Assembly: GCA_023512835.1 (NCBI GenBank)
Contig: CM042090.1
Location: forward strand, 53,617,365 to 53,681,364
Source: Taxillus chinensis
Taxonomy: Eukaryota; Streptophyta; Magnoliopsida; Santalales; Loranthaceae
Direction: 5' to 3'
DNA: 64,000 nucleotides
The notes under the pieces are model-generated. The model did not search any database and was not told where the DNA came from. It saw only the letters and a program-made list of their open reading frames with translations. This document shows, piece by piece, positions 11,331 through 22,124 of the stretch (positions within the stretch are counted from its first letter, which is position 1; every line of letters begins with the position of its first letter). A program made the translations under genes and the position numbers.

Positions 11331-12495
11331 TGTTAGATCAATCCCAGAATTTGGATAATGCTGATAAAGCCCTATGTAATTTGATTTGAGATCTTTTGTG
11401 TTTTGTCTTTAATCATTGCAGAAGATATGTTATTAATCCGGAGATACACTCGTAAGAGCAAAGCTAAGGACAGGATACATAATCCTGATCCGTACGAGAG
11501 TGAGTGTCGTCAAACACTCAGGTAAATAACTAAGTCCCTCATACATACGGAGTAAGGAAGTGCGATGCGGAATAAGGACCCGAGTCTTTATTCGCACGGA
11601 GTAAGGAAACCAGATGCGGAGTAAGGAATCCGGACCACTCACTTATGCGGAGTAAGGATGTGCTAGTACGGAGTAAGCCATCCGATCCTTTAAACTCGTA
11701 CGGAGTAAGGAACTTACATGCGGAGTAAGGAAGCACTGATACAGAATAAGCACTCTGACCTTCTCATTGACACGGAGTAAGGAAGCGCTGACACGGACTA
11801 AGGATTCCAGTACCAAATAGATACGGAGTAAGTAACCGCTGACACAGAGTAAGGTTCCGAGCTTCATTAGCAACGGAATAAGGAAAATTACACCGGACCA
11901 AGAAGATGCTACTTCAACTTACCGTATTTAAAGTTATCAGCTCGTGGTGTCCCGATGTAAGACAAACTCGTTGAGAACCTGAAGAATCTTACACGTGGAT
12001 CACCCGGATATGTGGACACAACTTTAATTATACTTGGGAACTCACAAAGGCACTTATACTCTTCAAACCCAAGATCTTGATCTCCACAAACCACAGCAGT
12101 CAAGGCAGAGAGATTACTAAGGAATAGTTAGTGCTGAACGCATTCCGAAACTACAAGTTCCAAGGTTGTCTCTTAGGAATGTTTTTATAAATATTCATAC
12201 TTGTACATTTAAAGAAGTGTGTGTGCGAGCGAGCCTGAATCAACCCTGTGTATGCACAAGAGTTCAAAGACATAGTATAGGCTAGTGTGTGAATCCTTTT
12301 GTAAATAGAGTGTAAAAGAGTCTTGCTTCTATTTTGTTGTATTTATCTTTTGATAATAAAACAAAATACTTCCACTATCTGGTTATCTTCCGCAGTGATT
12401 CTATCACTTAACTAGATAAGTGTTGTGTCATAAGAGAATCAAAAGAGTTTCGATAAGAGCCTATTCACCCCCCTCTAGGCTCCAACGGACCATCA
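11331..12495 (+). mobile_element. Copia-1 5' LTR (SIRE/Maximus type)
   Basis: Starts TGTTAGATCAATCCCAGAAT and ends GGACCATCA just before the tRNA-iMet primer site. The same termini bound the copia-2 LTRs. It has a TATA-like TATAAATA at 12186, AATAAAAC poly(A)-like signal near 12354, and a diverged array of CGGAGTAAGG words at 11565-11880. No matching 3' LTR is in the window because copia-1 is cut at 18006. Confidence 0.9.
12186..12193 (+). promoter_or_regulatory. TATA box of the copia-1 LTR
   Basis: TATAAATA in the context TATAAATATTCATAC, conserved in the copia-2 LTRs (TGTATAAATATTCATAC near 19808 and 31412). Confidence 0.6.
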
Positions 12496-12497
12496 AG

Positions 12498-12509
12498 TGG
12501 TATCAGAGC
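12498..12509 (+). other. Primer binding site, tRNA-iMet type
   Basis: TGGTATCAGAGC, the standard initiator-Met tRNA primer site of plant copia elements, two bases after the LTR. Confidence 0.92.
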
Positions 12510-12556
12510 ACGTTCTATTTGTTCTAAGTAGAGATCCCACTCTTTCACTCTCAGCA

Positions 12557-14509
12557 ATGGCCGAAGAAAGCAGTATGCTATTCAACACTTGCCTTAACTC
12601 CGGAGGTGCACAAGATCCCATCCCGAATCGAAGCAGCAGTGAAAACGTAGACCCACCTCAACCTGCTACTGCCGCCACTCCTCAACCACGGAGTTCTGGT
12701 TTTACTCTAACAAAACCGCCCAAATTCACACCTGAGCTTTTCTCCCAGTGGAAAGCTCACATGAAGATGTTTATGGTATGCCATGATCATCTTATGTGGC
12801 CCTGTCTTCATCAGGAGATTCCAATTCCGATGACTATCGGAGAACATGGAGTTAGAAGGCCAAAGACGGATGCGGAACTTAGCAATGATGAAAGAGCCTG
12901 GCAGTGCGCTAGCGAAAAGGCTCTGGCTTACGTTACATCGTCTTTGGATTCTGAGGCTTTCACGGATGTCCAGGGCTGCACGACAGCAAAAACTGTTTGG
13001 GATAAACTGACAATCCTCTATGAGGGGAGTCAGTCCCAGATGCAAAACGTGATATGTGCTCTCAGACAAAACTTTGAGAGTTTCAATCACAAACCTGGCG
13101 AATCCCTTGAGAGCATCTATTGTAGATTCGGCAAGCTCATTCTAGAGCTAAAAACTGTCAATGAACACTACACTCAGTCTCAAATCAATGACAAGTTCTT
13201 TCGATCCTTGCCGGATCGCTACTACTCTAAGCAGCTCCAGATGCAAGCTGACAAAAACTGGCCGTTTACTGCCCTTGAAGAAATATACGAAGAGCTTCAG
13301 ACTCATGAGGTCAGATTTAGATACACTGACCATGATGAGAAAATAGCTCGGAAAGAGAAAGGGGTAGCCCTCAAAGCTACGGAATGCTCCAGTAATCATC
13401 AAAAGGATGATACGGATGAGTCAGAGAATTCTGACTCAGACGCAGAAGAGGAAATAGCTCTTCTTGTCAAATCCTTTGAACGATTCCTTCAGAAAAGTAG
13501 AAAAGGGTTCGAAGAGGCCCTCATCATCCGAAGGAAGGAGCGATCAGAGTCGATCTCCCAAGAATGCTTTAATTGTGTGAAACCCGGTCACTGGGCCAAG
13601 GAATGCAGATCCAAATCTAAGACAGCAGAGAAAAGTGACAAGGTTACTCCTTGACGTACCACCTCAAACAACAGCAAGAACAAGAGGAAGGCGTTCGTGA
13701 CAAAGTACGTCAGTGGCTCGGAAGAAGAGGAGGAATCCTTGGATGATGAGCCAACTCCTAAGCCGAACGTCTGCCTCATGGCAAATACTGAGGTACCTTC
13801 TATCTCTGAGCTCATGAGTAAAATAGAATCTCTTATTACTGAACGTGATCATGAAAAGAATGAGAGACTAATAATTACTCAAATGTATAAAGATATGGAA
13901 AGTCAGAATAAACGTCTTGAATTTACTATTACTAGACTTGAAAAAGACATAGCTGACTTCAGAGGAAAAGAAGCTTGGTATCACGATCTAAGGGCTGAAA
14001 ATCATATGCTAAATACCAATCTCTCAGGCCTAAAAGTTATTGTAAAAAGACTCGAGAATGAACTTGAATAGGAAAAGGGAATAAATCGTAAGTGGCTTAA
14101 ATCCGAGAAAATAGCCTCTACATTTAGGACTGATCCGGATAATATTCGAGTCAAACCTGGCCTAGGCTCCGAATCATCAACCTCCAATGCTCAAGCTACT
14201 GAGTGTCCTCCGGATTTCACTCCAAAACTAACCAACTTATATCCTGTTAGTATGTCTAAACCGTTGGATGGTTTCATTTCAAGTGGCACCATAGTTTATG
14301 ACTGTGGAGTCGAGGTTGTTACTGCACTTCCCGAAGCAGTAGCACCCGTAACTAATGATGAAGGGAAGGTTGCTGCAGTTAAAGCCAAAACTGTAGCACC
14401 CAAAAAGAAAGGAAAGGCCAAGGCTGATGCATCTAGGGCCAAGAGCACGTCACCTAAACGCAATGGATTAGGCCACAGGGAACAGAGTAGAAAGTCGCAG
14501 AAAATCTAA
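12557..14509 (+). pseudogene. gag: Copia-1 Gag (long SIRE-type) with two in-frame stops
   Basis: One frame runs from ATG 12557 (MAEESSMLFNT) to the stop ending at 14509, with a TGA at 13652 and a TAG at 14069. The capsid region carries FTPELFSQWKAHMKMFMVCH. A perfect CCHC zinc knuckle, CFNCVKPGHWAKEC, lies near 13566-13607. After it come an acidic stretch (SGSEEEEESLDDEP) and a coiled coil (EKNERLIITQMYKDMES to KVIVKRLENELE), then a Lys/Ala-rich tail. I chose the ATG at 12557 because copia-2 has the same start (20181); an upstream in-frame ATG overlaps the primer region. The TAG at 14069 corresponds to CAG in copia-2, a C-to-T change as expected from deamination. Pol follows in another frame. 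Confidence 0.9.
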
Positions 14510-14513
14510 GAGA

Positions 14514-17500
14514 CCTGTATCCCTTGTTTGTACTCCGCATTATAGTGCCTATTCCATCTGTAGGGAAATAGGTCATTATCACTATGAATGTTGGAGTTTA
14601 TCTGATAACTGGCTTTGTAATCAAATTCGTACCAATAAAGATCAGTTCAATAAAAAGGGTTCTTCGAGCAAAACAAAATCTAAACCTCAAAGGAGTGTCT
14701 CTCCCAAGATAACCCAAATAAAAGAAGCAGCTGAAACTAACAAATTAAAGTCAACTTGGAGAGCTAAAAGTCCTAGCAAAGTCAAATCCAAAACTGGTGA
14801 CATTACTGCTGTTCTTTCTAACCGCCCGAAACAAGTTTGGGCACCAAAAGTGTAAACTGTTGTCTTTCAGGAGCATCTCTGGAATGCACCTGTCATATGC
14901 TCCGGACATATGACAGGTGATCAGACTCTGCTTGTAGAAGTTAATGAAAAACAAGGTCCATCCATTTCATATGGTGACAACAGCAAAGGAAAGATTGTCG
15001 GGTATGGCACTTTAACAAATAGCTGTGTATCAATCACTAGAGTTGCACTAGTCGAAGGTTTGAAGCATAATTTGCTGAGTGTCAGTAATTTATGTGACAA
15101 AGGATTTACTGTTTCCTTTATGTCCAACACCCGTACAAGGAGGGAAAACTTATCCGGAGATGTTAAGTTATCCGGATCAAGAGATGGGGACATATACTCA
15201 GTGGTCTTAAGAAATAATTCTTCTAACCCTGTATGCTTCCTCACTAAAGCTTGAGATGAAGATAGTTGGTTATGGCACAAGCGATGTGCACATTTAAACT
15301 TTAAGACATTGTCTAAGTTAGCGTCACTTGATCTTGTGATTGGTCTACCTAAACTCAAATACTCCAGAGACACTCTCTGTCGAGAATGCCAACTTGGCAA
15401 ACAGACCAAACATAGCTTTAAGAGCAAATCAGTTAATTCAATAACTGCTCCTCTACAACTTCTTCATATGGACCTCTGTGGTCCTATTTCCGTTCCTTCG
15501 CCGGTGAGTGCGAGATATACTCTTGTGGTTATCGATGATTTCACCAGATACACATGGGTGATGTTCCTGAAATCAAAGGATCAAACTTTTGGGCATCTTG
15601 TAGATCTTTTCAACTGGATAAACAACTCACATGGACTGAGCATAAAGTGCATCAGGAGTGATCATGGTACAGAATTTGATTTTTCAGATATGAGATTATC
15701 TTGTTCTGAACAGGGCATTCAGAATGACTTCTCTGCGCCCAGAACTCCACAACAAAATGGGGTAGCTGAGCGCAAGAATCGTACTTTAGTTGAGGCTGGC
15801 AGATCTATGTTAGCAGGGGCAACGCTTCCTCTCAGTCTATGGGCTGAAGCTGTGTCCACTGCCTGCTATGTTCAGAACAGAACTCTAATAAATAAATCTA
15901 CCATGAAAACACCCTATGAGATGTGGAGAGGACGAAAGCCTTCAATTTCACATTTTAGAGCTTTTGGGTGTACTTGCTATATATTGATAAATGGCAAAGA
16001 AACCCGGAATAAATTTGAACCAAAATCTGATGATGGGATTTTTGTCGGGTACTCATTACATAGCAAGGCTTATCGGGTCTACAATAGAAAACTTTTTAAA
16101 GTTGAAGAATCTATCCATGTGACCTTTGATGAAACTAATCTTGATTGGTCAAAAGTTGCTTCTTCAAGTTCTAATGTACAGGTCCCGGACAGCATCATCG
16201 ACTATTCGAAGTTTATGAATGTTCCTGTTACACATTCTGACCAACCACACGGCATCAGCGAGGCACAAAGGAATTATATGGATGATGCTATGGATGATTC
16301 GGACTCAGGACTACCATTAAGCTCCGGACATACTCCTTCGGATACCCAAAATTCCGGAGCACCTTCAAGCCCGTCCGGACCAGTTAACACTGAAAGAAAC
16401 AGTGTTGAAGAACCACCTAGTTCCACCGTACCTTCTAATACGGGAACATCTGATCCAGAAGAAGCTCAACCAGCAGATATACCTGAACCACCTAATCTGG
16501 TAGAGCTTCAAATTTTTCAAGATCAACCATCACATGCACAGAATTATAGATGAACCCGAAACCATCCCTCAAATCAAGTGATTGGTGATCCTACTGCTGG
16601 TGTAAAAACAAGAGCAGCCACTTTCAACATGTGTCTTTACTCATGTTTTCTATCTCAAATAGAACCAAAGATGGTAAATGAAGCTCTTCAGGATTCGAAT
16701 TGGATAAAAGCCATGCAAGAAGAGCTGAATCAATTTAAGAGAAATAATGTGTGGACTCTAGTACCAAGGCCTAAGTCTCAGCAAGTCATTGAAGTTAAAT
16801 GGGTGTTCCGGAACAAGCTTGATACGGATGGAATACTAATCTAGAACAAAGCCAGACTGGTAGCCAAAGGATATCGTCAAGAAGAAGGAATAGACTATGA
16901 TGAGACCTTTGCTCCGGTAGCAAGACTTGAGGCAATCCGAATGTTTCTGGCGTATGCTTCATATGAAAACTTCATAGTTTATCAAATGGACGTCAAGAGC
17001 ACATTCCTGAATGGAGATCTTCAAGAGGAGGTGTACGTTGAACAACCTCCCGGTTTCATTGAACCTAAGGCAGGACATCTAGTCTACAAGCTTTGGAAAG
17101 CTTTATATGGTTTGAAGCAAGCTCCAAGAGCCTGGTACGACACACTGTCAGAATTCCTACTTGCTCACAACTTCCAAAAAGGGAAGATAGACACCACCTT
17201 CTTTCTACGAAAAGAGAAAGGACACACTCTAATCGTACAGATATACGTGGATGATATCATTTTCGGATCAACAAATCCGAAGCTTTGTGAAGAGTTTGCA
17301 AAGTTGATGACAGGCAAGTTTAAGATGAGCATGATGGGTGAACTGTCCTACTTCCTTGGAATAGAAGTTAAACAATTGAAGGAAGGAATCTTCATTAATC
17401 AAGCTAAGTACACTCGCGATCTTATTAAGAAGTTTGGTATGGAAGGTTCATCTCCCGTCAAAACTCCCACGCTAGTCAGTGCCAAGTTAGATCCTGATGT

Positions 17501-18006
17501 GGACGGCATATCAGTAAATGTGACTGACTATAGAGGGATGATAGGATCCTTACTGTATCTTACAGCAAGTCGCCCAGACATTATGTTTGCAACTTGCATC
17601 TGTGCACGATATCAGGCGAATCCCAAGGAGTCACATATGCTTCATGTTAAACGGATATTAAGGTATCTCAAGGGAACGATGAATTTGGGACTCCGGTACC
17701 CAAAAGAGTCTAACTTCACCTTATCCGGATACTCTGATGCTGACTTCGCTGGGTGTCGCATCGACAGGAAAAGCACAAGTGGTACGTGTCAGTTTCTTGG
17801 AAATAGATTAATTTCATGGTTCAGTAAGAAGCAGAATTCCATATCAACCTCTACTGCTGAGGCGGAATATATAGCTGCTGGGAGTTGCTGCGCACAGCTA
17901 CTCTGGATGCAAAGTCAACTTACTGACTACGGTTTCAACATGACATCTGTTCCACTCTACTGTGACAACACTAGTGCAATTGCAATAAGCAACAATCCTG
18001 TCATTT
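14514..18006 (+). pseudogene. pol: Copia-1 Pol: protease remnant, integrase, RT, RNase H (truncated)
   Basis: Copia order is visible. The protease is broken: the LDSGC active-site segment present in copia-2 (about 22545) is missing and replaced by an inverted copy of downstream sequence (14887-14899), although HMTGDQTLL remains. Integrase has the zinc region (HKRCAH, CRECQLGKQTKHSF), the core (MDLCGPI, VVIDDFTRYTWV, SDHGTEF) and the glutamate in TPQQNGVAERKNRTL. RT has [10 protein letters not shown]. RNase H has [19 protein letters not shown] and [15 protein letters not shown]. Stops lie at 15252 (TGA), 16551 (TGA, TGG in copia-2) and 16842 (TAG). The frame stops abruptly at about 18003 where LTR C begins, so the last RNase H residues and the 3' end are lost. 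Confidence 0.92.
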
Positions 18007-18700
18007 TGTAATGACCCGTGTGTAACCCGTGTGTAAGAAGTTAACCACAAACACCTTGGATGTTGGTGCACAAGTTTGAGGTAAGAGATGAGCCCAAGAG
18101 GGGACTTTTGGGAGGTGCATGTGACAAGTGATAACGTGCATTTATGCCCTAGGAAGATGCTATGCATATACATGCGATTTTAAGCTATTTTGGCAGATTT
18201 TGGAGCCCACTTTTGGTATAGTAGATGGCCTCAAACAATTGGCGTGCAAGAATAAAAGTTTCTTAGAATGAGGTCCTCTATCTACCACAGAAATTTCAGG
18301 GCATTTGGAGCTGCACGTGAATTCACCCATTTCACGTGCAAGCATATTTTTGCTTCTCAGACCTCTACAAGATGCAAGGAGGCTTGGGGTGAAGTTTGAG
18401 TGCATTTGGAGCTGCACGCCAATTGGGGAATTGGCGTTCAAATTGGCGTGCAGGCAGGTTTTTGCATGGTTGCCTTGGTTTTGTCATTCTAATCATCTTT
18501 TCCCAAAGGACCATGTTGGAATTGTGACTATTTTGGTGTGTATGGATGCGGGAAGGTCATAGCTTGTTCCATCAAAACTACGTCGTTTTGATGCTGGGAT
18601 TCATTTAATCAAAACTACGTCATTTTGATGTTGTGTTGTCTATATAAGGAGGAGAAGCCCCCCTATTTTAGGTTTAGGGTTTGTTGCTCCACCAGCCATC

Positions 18701-18741
<41 letters not shown>

Positions 18742-18829
18742 AGGAGAGCTTCTGGTGGCTGCCGGAGCGTCTTGCGTGGGTGGTCGGAGTCTTGCGTGGA
18801 AGCGGGAGCAGGAGAACATACAAGGTAGG
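18007..18829 (+). mobile_element. Chromovirus C 5' LTR, left part
   Basis: Starts TGTAATGACCCGTGTGTAAC, nearly identical to the C 3' LTR at 59247. It carries the CACGTG-type inverted repeats, twin ACGT palindromes (18571 and 18608), TATATAAGG at 18641, and a GA run (18704-18737). It ends at the GTAGG where copia-2 is inserted and resumes at 31731. The five bases on its left (CATTT) do not match the five after the C 3' LTR (TCTTT), so the outer ends are not a simple insertion. Confidence 0.88.
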
Positions 18830-20119
18830 TGTTGGATCAAACCCAGAATTTGGATAATGCTGATAAAGTCTTATGTAATTTGATCTGAGATCTTTTGTGT
18901 TTATTTGATCATTGCAGAAGGTATGTCACTAATCCAAAGATGCACTCGTGAGAGCAAAGCTAAGGACAGGATACATAATCCTGATCCGGACAAGAGTTAG
19001 TGTCATCAAACACTTGGTAAATAACCAAGTAACAAATACATACGGAATAAGGAACAATCCTACGGACTAAGAACTTAAAGGATAAGTGCGGAGTAAGGAA
19101 AATAAGTGCGGAGTAAGGAAAATAGATGCGGAGTAAAGAAACCAGATGCGGAGTAAGGAATCCGGACTTATTACTTGCCCGGAGTAAGGAACTTACACAC
19201 GGAGTAAGGAACTTACATACGGAGTAAGGAACTTACATACGGAGTAAGGAACTTACATACGGAGTAAGGAACTTACATGCGGAGTAAGGAACTTACATGC
19301 GGAGTAAGGAACTTACATACGGAGTAAGGAACTTACACACGGAGTAAGGAACTTACATACGGAGTAAGGAACTTACATGCGGAGTAAGGAACTTACATGC
19401 GGAGTAAGGAAGCACGACACGGACTAAGGATTCCAGATCGAATAGATACGGAGTAAGCAACCACTGACACGGAGTAAGGTTCCGAGCTTCATTAACTACG
19501 GAGTAAGGAAAATTACACCGGACCAAGAAGACACTGCTCCAACAAAACCGCATTTAAAGTTATCAGCTCGTGCTGTCCCGATGTAAGACGAATGCATTTA
19601 TATCAAGAAGAATCTTACATGTGGATCATCCGGATATGTGGACACAACCTTAATTCTATCTCGGAACTCACAAAGACACTTATACTCTTCAAATCCAAGA
19701 TCTTGAGCTCCACAATCCGCAGCAGTCAAGGCGGCAGACACGAGGGATAGTTAGTGCGGAACGCATTCCGAACTTCAAGTTCCAAGGTTGTCTTTTAGGA
19801 ATGCTTTGTATAAATATTCATACATATACTTCATGTAGTGTGTGTGAGTGCAAAAAAGAAAAGAGCTCAAGTGAAAACAAAAAGAGAATAGGAACTTGGC
19901 TAGCGTGTGAGTTCATTGTTGTAAACAGAGTGTAAGAGAGTGTTTGCTTCTATTTTGTTGTAATCACCTTGTGATAATAAAACAAAATACTTCCACTATC
20001 TGGTTATCTTCCGCAGTGATTCTATCACTTAAACTAGATAAGTCTTTGTGTCTTGAGAGAAAAGAAAGAGTTTGAATAAGAGCCTATTCACCCCCCCTTT
20101 AGGCTCCAAGGGACCATCA
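18830..20119 (+). mobile_element. Copia-2 5' LTR
   Basis: TGTTGGATCAAACCCAGAAT to GGGACCATCA, 1,290 bases. It has a 20-base repeat array (19181-19410), TATAAATA near 19808, and AATAAAAC near 19976. Confidence 0.93.
19181..19410 (+). repeat. 20-base tandem array in the copia-2 5' LTR
   Basis: About ten near-identical units of CGGAGTAAGGAACTTACATA, varying only at ACATAC/ACATGC/ACACAC. The copia-1 LTR has the same word but diverged spacing, so the array was homogenised in copia-2. Confidence 0.95.
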
Positions 20120-20121
20120 AG

Positions 20122-20133
20122 TGGTATCAGAGC
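20122..20133 (+). other. Primer binding site, tRNA-iMet type
   Basis: TGGTATCAGAGC, two bases after the LTR terminus. Confidence 0.92.
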
Positions 20134-20180
20134 AAGTTCTACTTCGTTCTAAGTAGAGATCCCACTCTTTCAATCTCGAA

Positions 20181-22120
20181 ATGGCCGAAGAAAGCGATGA
20201 TGCTATTCAACACTCGCCTTAACTCCGGAGGTGCACAGAGCCCATCCCGAATCGAAGCGGCGGTGAAAATGTCGACCCACCACAACCTGCTGCTGCCGCC
20301 GCTTCAACCACGGAGTTCGGGTTTACTCTAACGAAACCGCCCAAATTCACACCTGAGCTTTTCTCCCAGTGGAAAGCTCGCATGAAGATGTTTATGGTTT
20401 GCCATGATCATCTTATGTGGCCATGTCTTCATCAGGAGATTCCAATTCCGATGACTATCGGAGAACATGGTGTAAGGAGGCCAAAGACTGATGCTGAACT
20501 TACCAACGATGAAAGAGCCTGGCGGTGCGCTAGTGAAAAGGCTCGGCTTATGTTACATCGTCTTTGGATTCCGAGGCTTTCACGGACGTCCAGGGCTGCA
20601 CGACAAAGAAAAGCTGTTTGGGACAACCGACAATCCTCTATGAGGGGAGTCGGTCCCAGATGCGGAATGTGATCTCGTACTCTCGGACGGAACTTTGAGA
20701 GTTTTAATCATAAACCGGGCGAATCACTTGAAAGCATCTATCGGAGATTCGGCAAGATCATACTTGAACCGGAAGATCGTTAATGAGCATTACTCTCAAT
20801 CCCGGATCAATGACAAGTTCTTTCGCTCATTGCCGGATCGCTACTACTCCAAACAACTCCAGATGCAATCGACAAAAACTGCGCAGGATGTTCCCCTGAA
20901 GAACTATATGGAGAGCAGGACTCACGAAGTCAGGTTTAAGTACTCGCGAGATGAGAAAATAGCTCGGAAAGAAAAGGGGGTAGCTCTCAAAGCTCTAAAT
21001 GTCTAAACATACTGAGGAATGATGATACGGACGTATCCGACAATTCCGATTCCGACGAGGAAGAGGAGATAGCCCTTCTTGTCAAATCCTTTGAGCGATT
21101 CCTACGGAAAAGCAGAAAAGGGATCGAAAGACGCTCATCATCATCGTTCCAACGGAAGGAGCGACAGAGTCCGGTTCCCGGGAATGTTTCAACCGTGGGA
21201 AAACCGGTCATGGGCCAAGGAATGCAGGTCCAAAGCAAAGGTGGCCGAGAAAAGTGACAAGGTAAATCCTCGTCGCTCCACCTCGGATAACGGCAAGAGC
21301 AAGAGAAAGGCGCTCGTGACAAAATACATGAGTGGCTCGGAAGAAGAGGAGGAATCCTCGGATGATGAGCCGATCATTAAGCCGAACGTCCGCCTATGGC
21401 AAATGCTGAGGTACCTTCTATCTCTGAGCTCCTGAGTAAATTAGAATCTCTTACTATTGCATGTGATCATGAAAAGAATGAGAGACTAATAATTACTCAA
21501 ATGTACAAAGATATGGAAAGTCGGAATAAACGTCTCGAATTTACTATTAATAGACTCGAAAAGGACGTCGCCGACTTCGGAGGAAAGGAAGCTTGGTATC
21601 ATGATCTAAGAGCTGAAAATCATTTGTTAAATACCAATCTTTCAGGCCTAAAAGTTATAGTGAAAAGACTCGAAAATGAACTGGAACAGGAAAGGGAAAT
21701 AAATCGTAAGTGGCTAAAATCCGGGGAAATAGCCTCTACCTTTAGGATCGACCCCGACGACATTCGAGTCAAACCTGGCCTAGGTTCTGAACCATCAACC
21801 TCCATAGCTCAAGCTACTTGAGTGTCCTCCGGATTTCACTCCTAAACTAACCAACTTATATCCTGTTAGTACATCTAAACCGTTGGATGGTTTCATTTCA
21901 GGTGGCACCATAGTATATGATCGTGGGCCGAGGCGTTACGCACTTCCCGAAGCAAGCACCCGTAACTAAAGATGAAGGGAAGGCTGCTGCGATTAAAGCC
22001 AAAACTCGTAGCACCCAAAAGGAAAAACAAGGCTAAGGCCGACGCATTTAGGGCCAAGAGTGCGTCACCCAAACGTAATGGATTAGGCCACGGGAACGAG
22101 TAGAAAAACCGTAAAATCTA
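20181..22120 (+). pseudogene. gag: Copia-2 Gag, frameshifted
   Basis: Homologous to copia-1 Gag throughout. It starts MAEES at 20181 and carries MKMFMVCHDHLMWPC at 20382, the SLPDRYYSKQLQMQ segment at about 20828, the zinc knuckle region around 21186-21225 (broken by shifts), the acidic SGSEEEEESSDDEP stretch, and the long coiled coil (21396-21800). At least six frame changes separate these pieces. Several match places where copia-1 has CAG or CTG and this copy has CGG or CG (for example 20523, 20630, 20650), so part of the damage may be consensus error. Confidence 0.85.
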
Positions 22121-22124
22121 AGAG

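Noticed and set aside
12498..12509. tRNA-like sequence
   Set aside because: Only the 12-base complement of a tRNA 3' end is present, as a primer site. No cloverleaf follows here or at 707, 20122 or 40175.
18640..18840. Minus-strand and plus-strand frames with Ser-Leu or Arg-Glu dipeptide runs
   Set aside because: They come from GA microsatellites in the LTR leaders (18704, 37634, 38771, 45627, 57032, 59940).
19181..19410. Regular short repeats resembling a CRISPR array
   Set aside because: The units are directly tandem with no unique spacers and lie inside a plant LTR, duplicated in the other LTR.
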